Part shown: in pieces, positions 6,177 through 6,930 of the stretch | Layout: every line of letters starts with the position of its first letter | How positions within the stretch are numbered: position 1 is the stretch's first letter | NCBI GenBank assembly: GCA_937871145.1 | Contig: CALMXN010000133.1 | Location: 1 to 6,930, forward strand | Direction of reading: 5' to 3' | Source: an uncultured Clostridia bacterium | GTDB lineage: Bacteria > Bacillota > Clostridia > Oscillospirales > Ruminococcaceae | Length of the DNA stretch: 6,930 nucleotides | The notes under the pieces: generated by a model | Databases searched by the model: none | The model's input: only the letters and a program-made list of their open reading frames with translations | What the model was told of the DNA's origin: nothing | Made by a program: the position numbers and the translations under genes

Positions 6177-6743
6177 TTATTTGTCCAACTTTGTTGAGAG
6201 GATATACCATTTTCCGTCGATTTTACCAACTGTTATAATCATATCCTGATCATCATCGTCTTTGCTTCCTTTGATTTTAATATTACATTCAACTTCATAA
6301 GCATTCTTGATATTAACAGTTTTGCCCTTTGAACTCTTTAATCCTTTTTCCAAGTCTTTAATGTCGTCCTTGTCAAGTTTTTCCTTATCTTGGAATTTTA
6401 CTTTATATTTAATGTTCTTTCCGTATTTAGCGATTTCTGAGCTATAGTAGCAGTTTGTCTGTGCCTGTGCGCCTTTGTAATATTCTTTTATACATTTCTT
6501 GTATCCGCCACCCAAAACGTTAGCAAATAAAAAGATAAGAAGAATAATAACAACAGCAACTGCGCCAATTGCCATTAATGTGTTTTTGCCGAGCTTTGCT
6601 GGATTAGCTGGAGCAGTAGCAACTGGTGCTGATGCTGGAGCAGTTGCAGCTGGTGCTGGAGCATTTACTGGTGCCCCGCAATTTGGACAGAAAGTAGTCT
6701 CGTCAGGAACAGAAGAACCGCATGATGAACAGAATTTACTCAT
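6177..6743 (-). CDS. Single zinc-ribbon membrane protein, paralogue of its downstream neighbour
   Basis: The 188-residue protein has an N-terminal zinc ribbon with C5, C8, C19, C22 (KFCSSCG...TFCPNCGAPV), an Ala/Pro-rich linker (27-48), one membrane helix (about 55-76) and a Lys/Asp-rich outer domain ending in VGKIDGKWYILSTKLDK. The KIDGxWY ending and the whole plan match the larger neighbour downstream, so the two are likely related by duplication, although the middles have diverged. The frame opens earlier (6806), but the ATG at 6743 is preferred: GGAGG (6752-6756) lies 8 bases upstream, and the longer start would lie inside the promoter. The outer domain holds C84, C98 and C153, which could form disulfides. 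Function unknown; small C-terminal domains of this kind are common in Clostridia zinc-ribbon proteins. Confidence 0.83.
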   Translation of the reverse strand: MSKFCSSCGSSVPDETTFCPNCGAPVNAPAPAATAPASAPVATAPANPAKLGKNTLMAIGAVAVVIILLIFLFANVLGGGYKKCIKEYYKGAQAQTNCYYSSEIAKYGKNIKYKVKFQDKEKLDKDDIKDLEKGLKSSKGKTVNIKNAYEVECNIKIKGSKDDDDQDMIITVGKIDGKWYILSTKLDK

Positions 6744-6774
6744 AATAATAGCCTCCATATATTTTTTATATACT

Positions 6775-6806
6775 ATTATAATAATATCGACATCGCATTT
6801 TGTCAA
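6775..6806 (-). promoter_or_regulatory. Promoter of the single zinc-ribbon gene
   Basis: On the minus strand, a consensus TTGACA (6801-6806) is followed after 17 bases by TATTAT (6778-6783); a perfect TATAAT lies three bases further on (6775-6780, spacer 20). The start of transcription falls near 6768-6771, giving a short leader of about 25-28 nt with GGAGG in it. Confidence 0.78.
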
Positions 6807-6828
6807 TATTTTTATCTAATTTTTGATA

Positions 6829-6850
6829 ATTTTGTTTTTTCAAACAAAAT
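6829..6850. repeat. AT-rich palindrome upstream of the zinc-ribbon promoter
   Basis: ATTTTGTTT (6829-6837) and AAACAAAAT (6842-6850) are exact reverse complements around a TTTC loop. It lies about 23 bases upstream of the -35 hexamer of the minus-strand promoter, so it could be an operator or the remains of a weak terminator. The sequence is so AT-rich that chance is a fair explanation. No gene was seen in 6807-6930. Confidence 0.3.
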
Positions 6851-6930
6851 CTAACAATTTTAACTATAATTTAATAGTTTATTATGACAATAATATGTTT
6901 ATAAAAATACTATTTATATTTGTCGGATAT

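Noticed and set aside
6744..6806. N-terminal extension of the single zinc-ribbon protein (MTKCDVDIIIIVYKKYMEAII)
   Set aside because: It would start inside the -35 hexamer of the predicted promoter, and the ATG at 6743 has a GGAGG SD at 8 bases.

Overview
The window is AT-rich, uses strong Shine-Dalgarno (SD) sites of the GGAGG type, and has near-consensus vegetative promoters (TTGACA-17-TATAAT type). Together with the gene content this points to a low-GC Gram-positive bacterium, most likely an anaerobic Clostridia member of the Ruminococcaceae/Oscillospiraceae kind. The taxon is inferred from style and gene families, not proven. No tRNA, rRNA, CRISPR array, transposase or phage gene was seen.

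Left part (1-1744, minus strand): a serine-biosynthesis operon. A near-consensus promoter (1716-1744) drives serC (phosphoserine aminotransferase, 602-1681). About 80 bases downstream comes serA (D-3-phosphoglycerate dehydrogenase), which runs off the left edge of the window after 173 codons. A perfect 9-bp palindrome lies between the two genes.

Middle (1745-4911, plus strand): a non-coding, very AT-rich stretch with a cluster of TGTTGAAAA/TTTTCAACA-type 9-mers, then an extended -10 promoter (2141-2169) and a transcript leader of about 130 nt that can fold into several helices. This leads into a two-gene unit: an ECF-type sigma factor (2306-2824) and, 15 bases later, a 678-residue single-pass membrane protein (2840-4876) with a short cytoplasmic tail and a large extracytoplasmic beta-propeller domain of the 'secreted C-terminal beta-propeller' family. 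Gene order, spacing and topology fit a sigma/anti-sigma (signal sensor) pair. This is the most interesting system in the window; the anti-sigma role is an inference.

Right part (4881-6930, minus strand): a perfect 15-bp inverted repeat serves as a shared terminator between the propeller gene and a convergent gene. Two tandem minus-strand genes follow (4935-5966 and 6177-6743). Both encode zinc-ribbon membrane proteins with the same plan: N-terminal CxxC...CxxC zinc ribbon(s), a low-complexity linker, one membrane helix and an extracytoplasmic C-terminal domain ending in a similar KIDGxWY motif. Each has its own terminator, so they look like paralogues transcribed at least partly separately. 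The last ~120 bases hold only the promoter of the second gene and an AT-rich palindrome.
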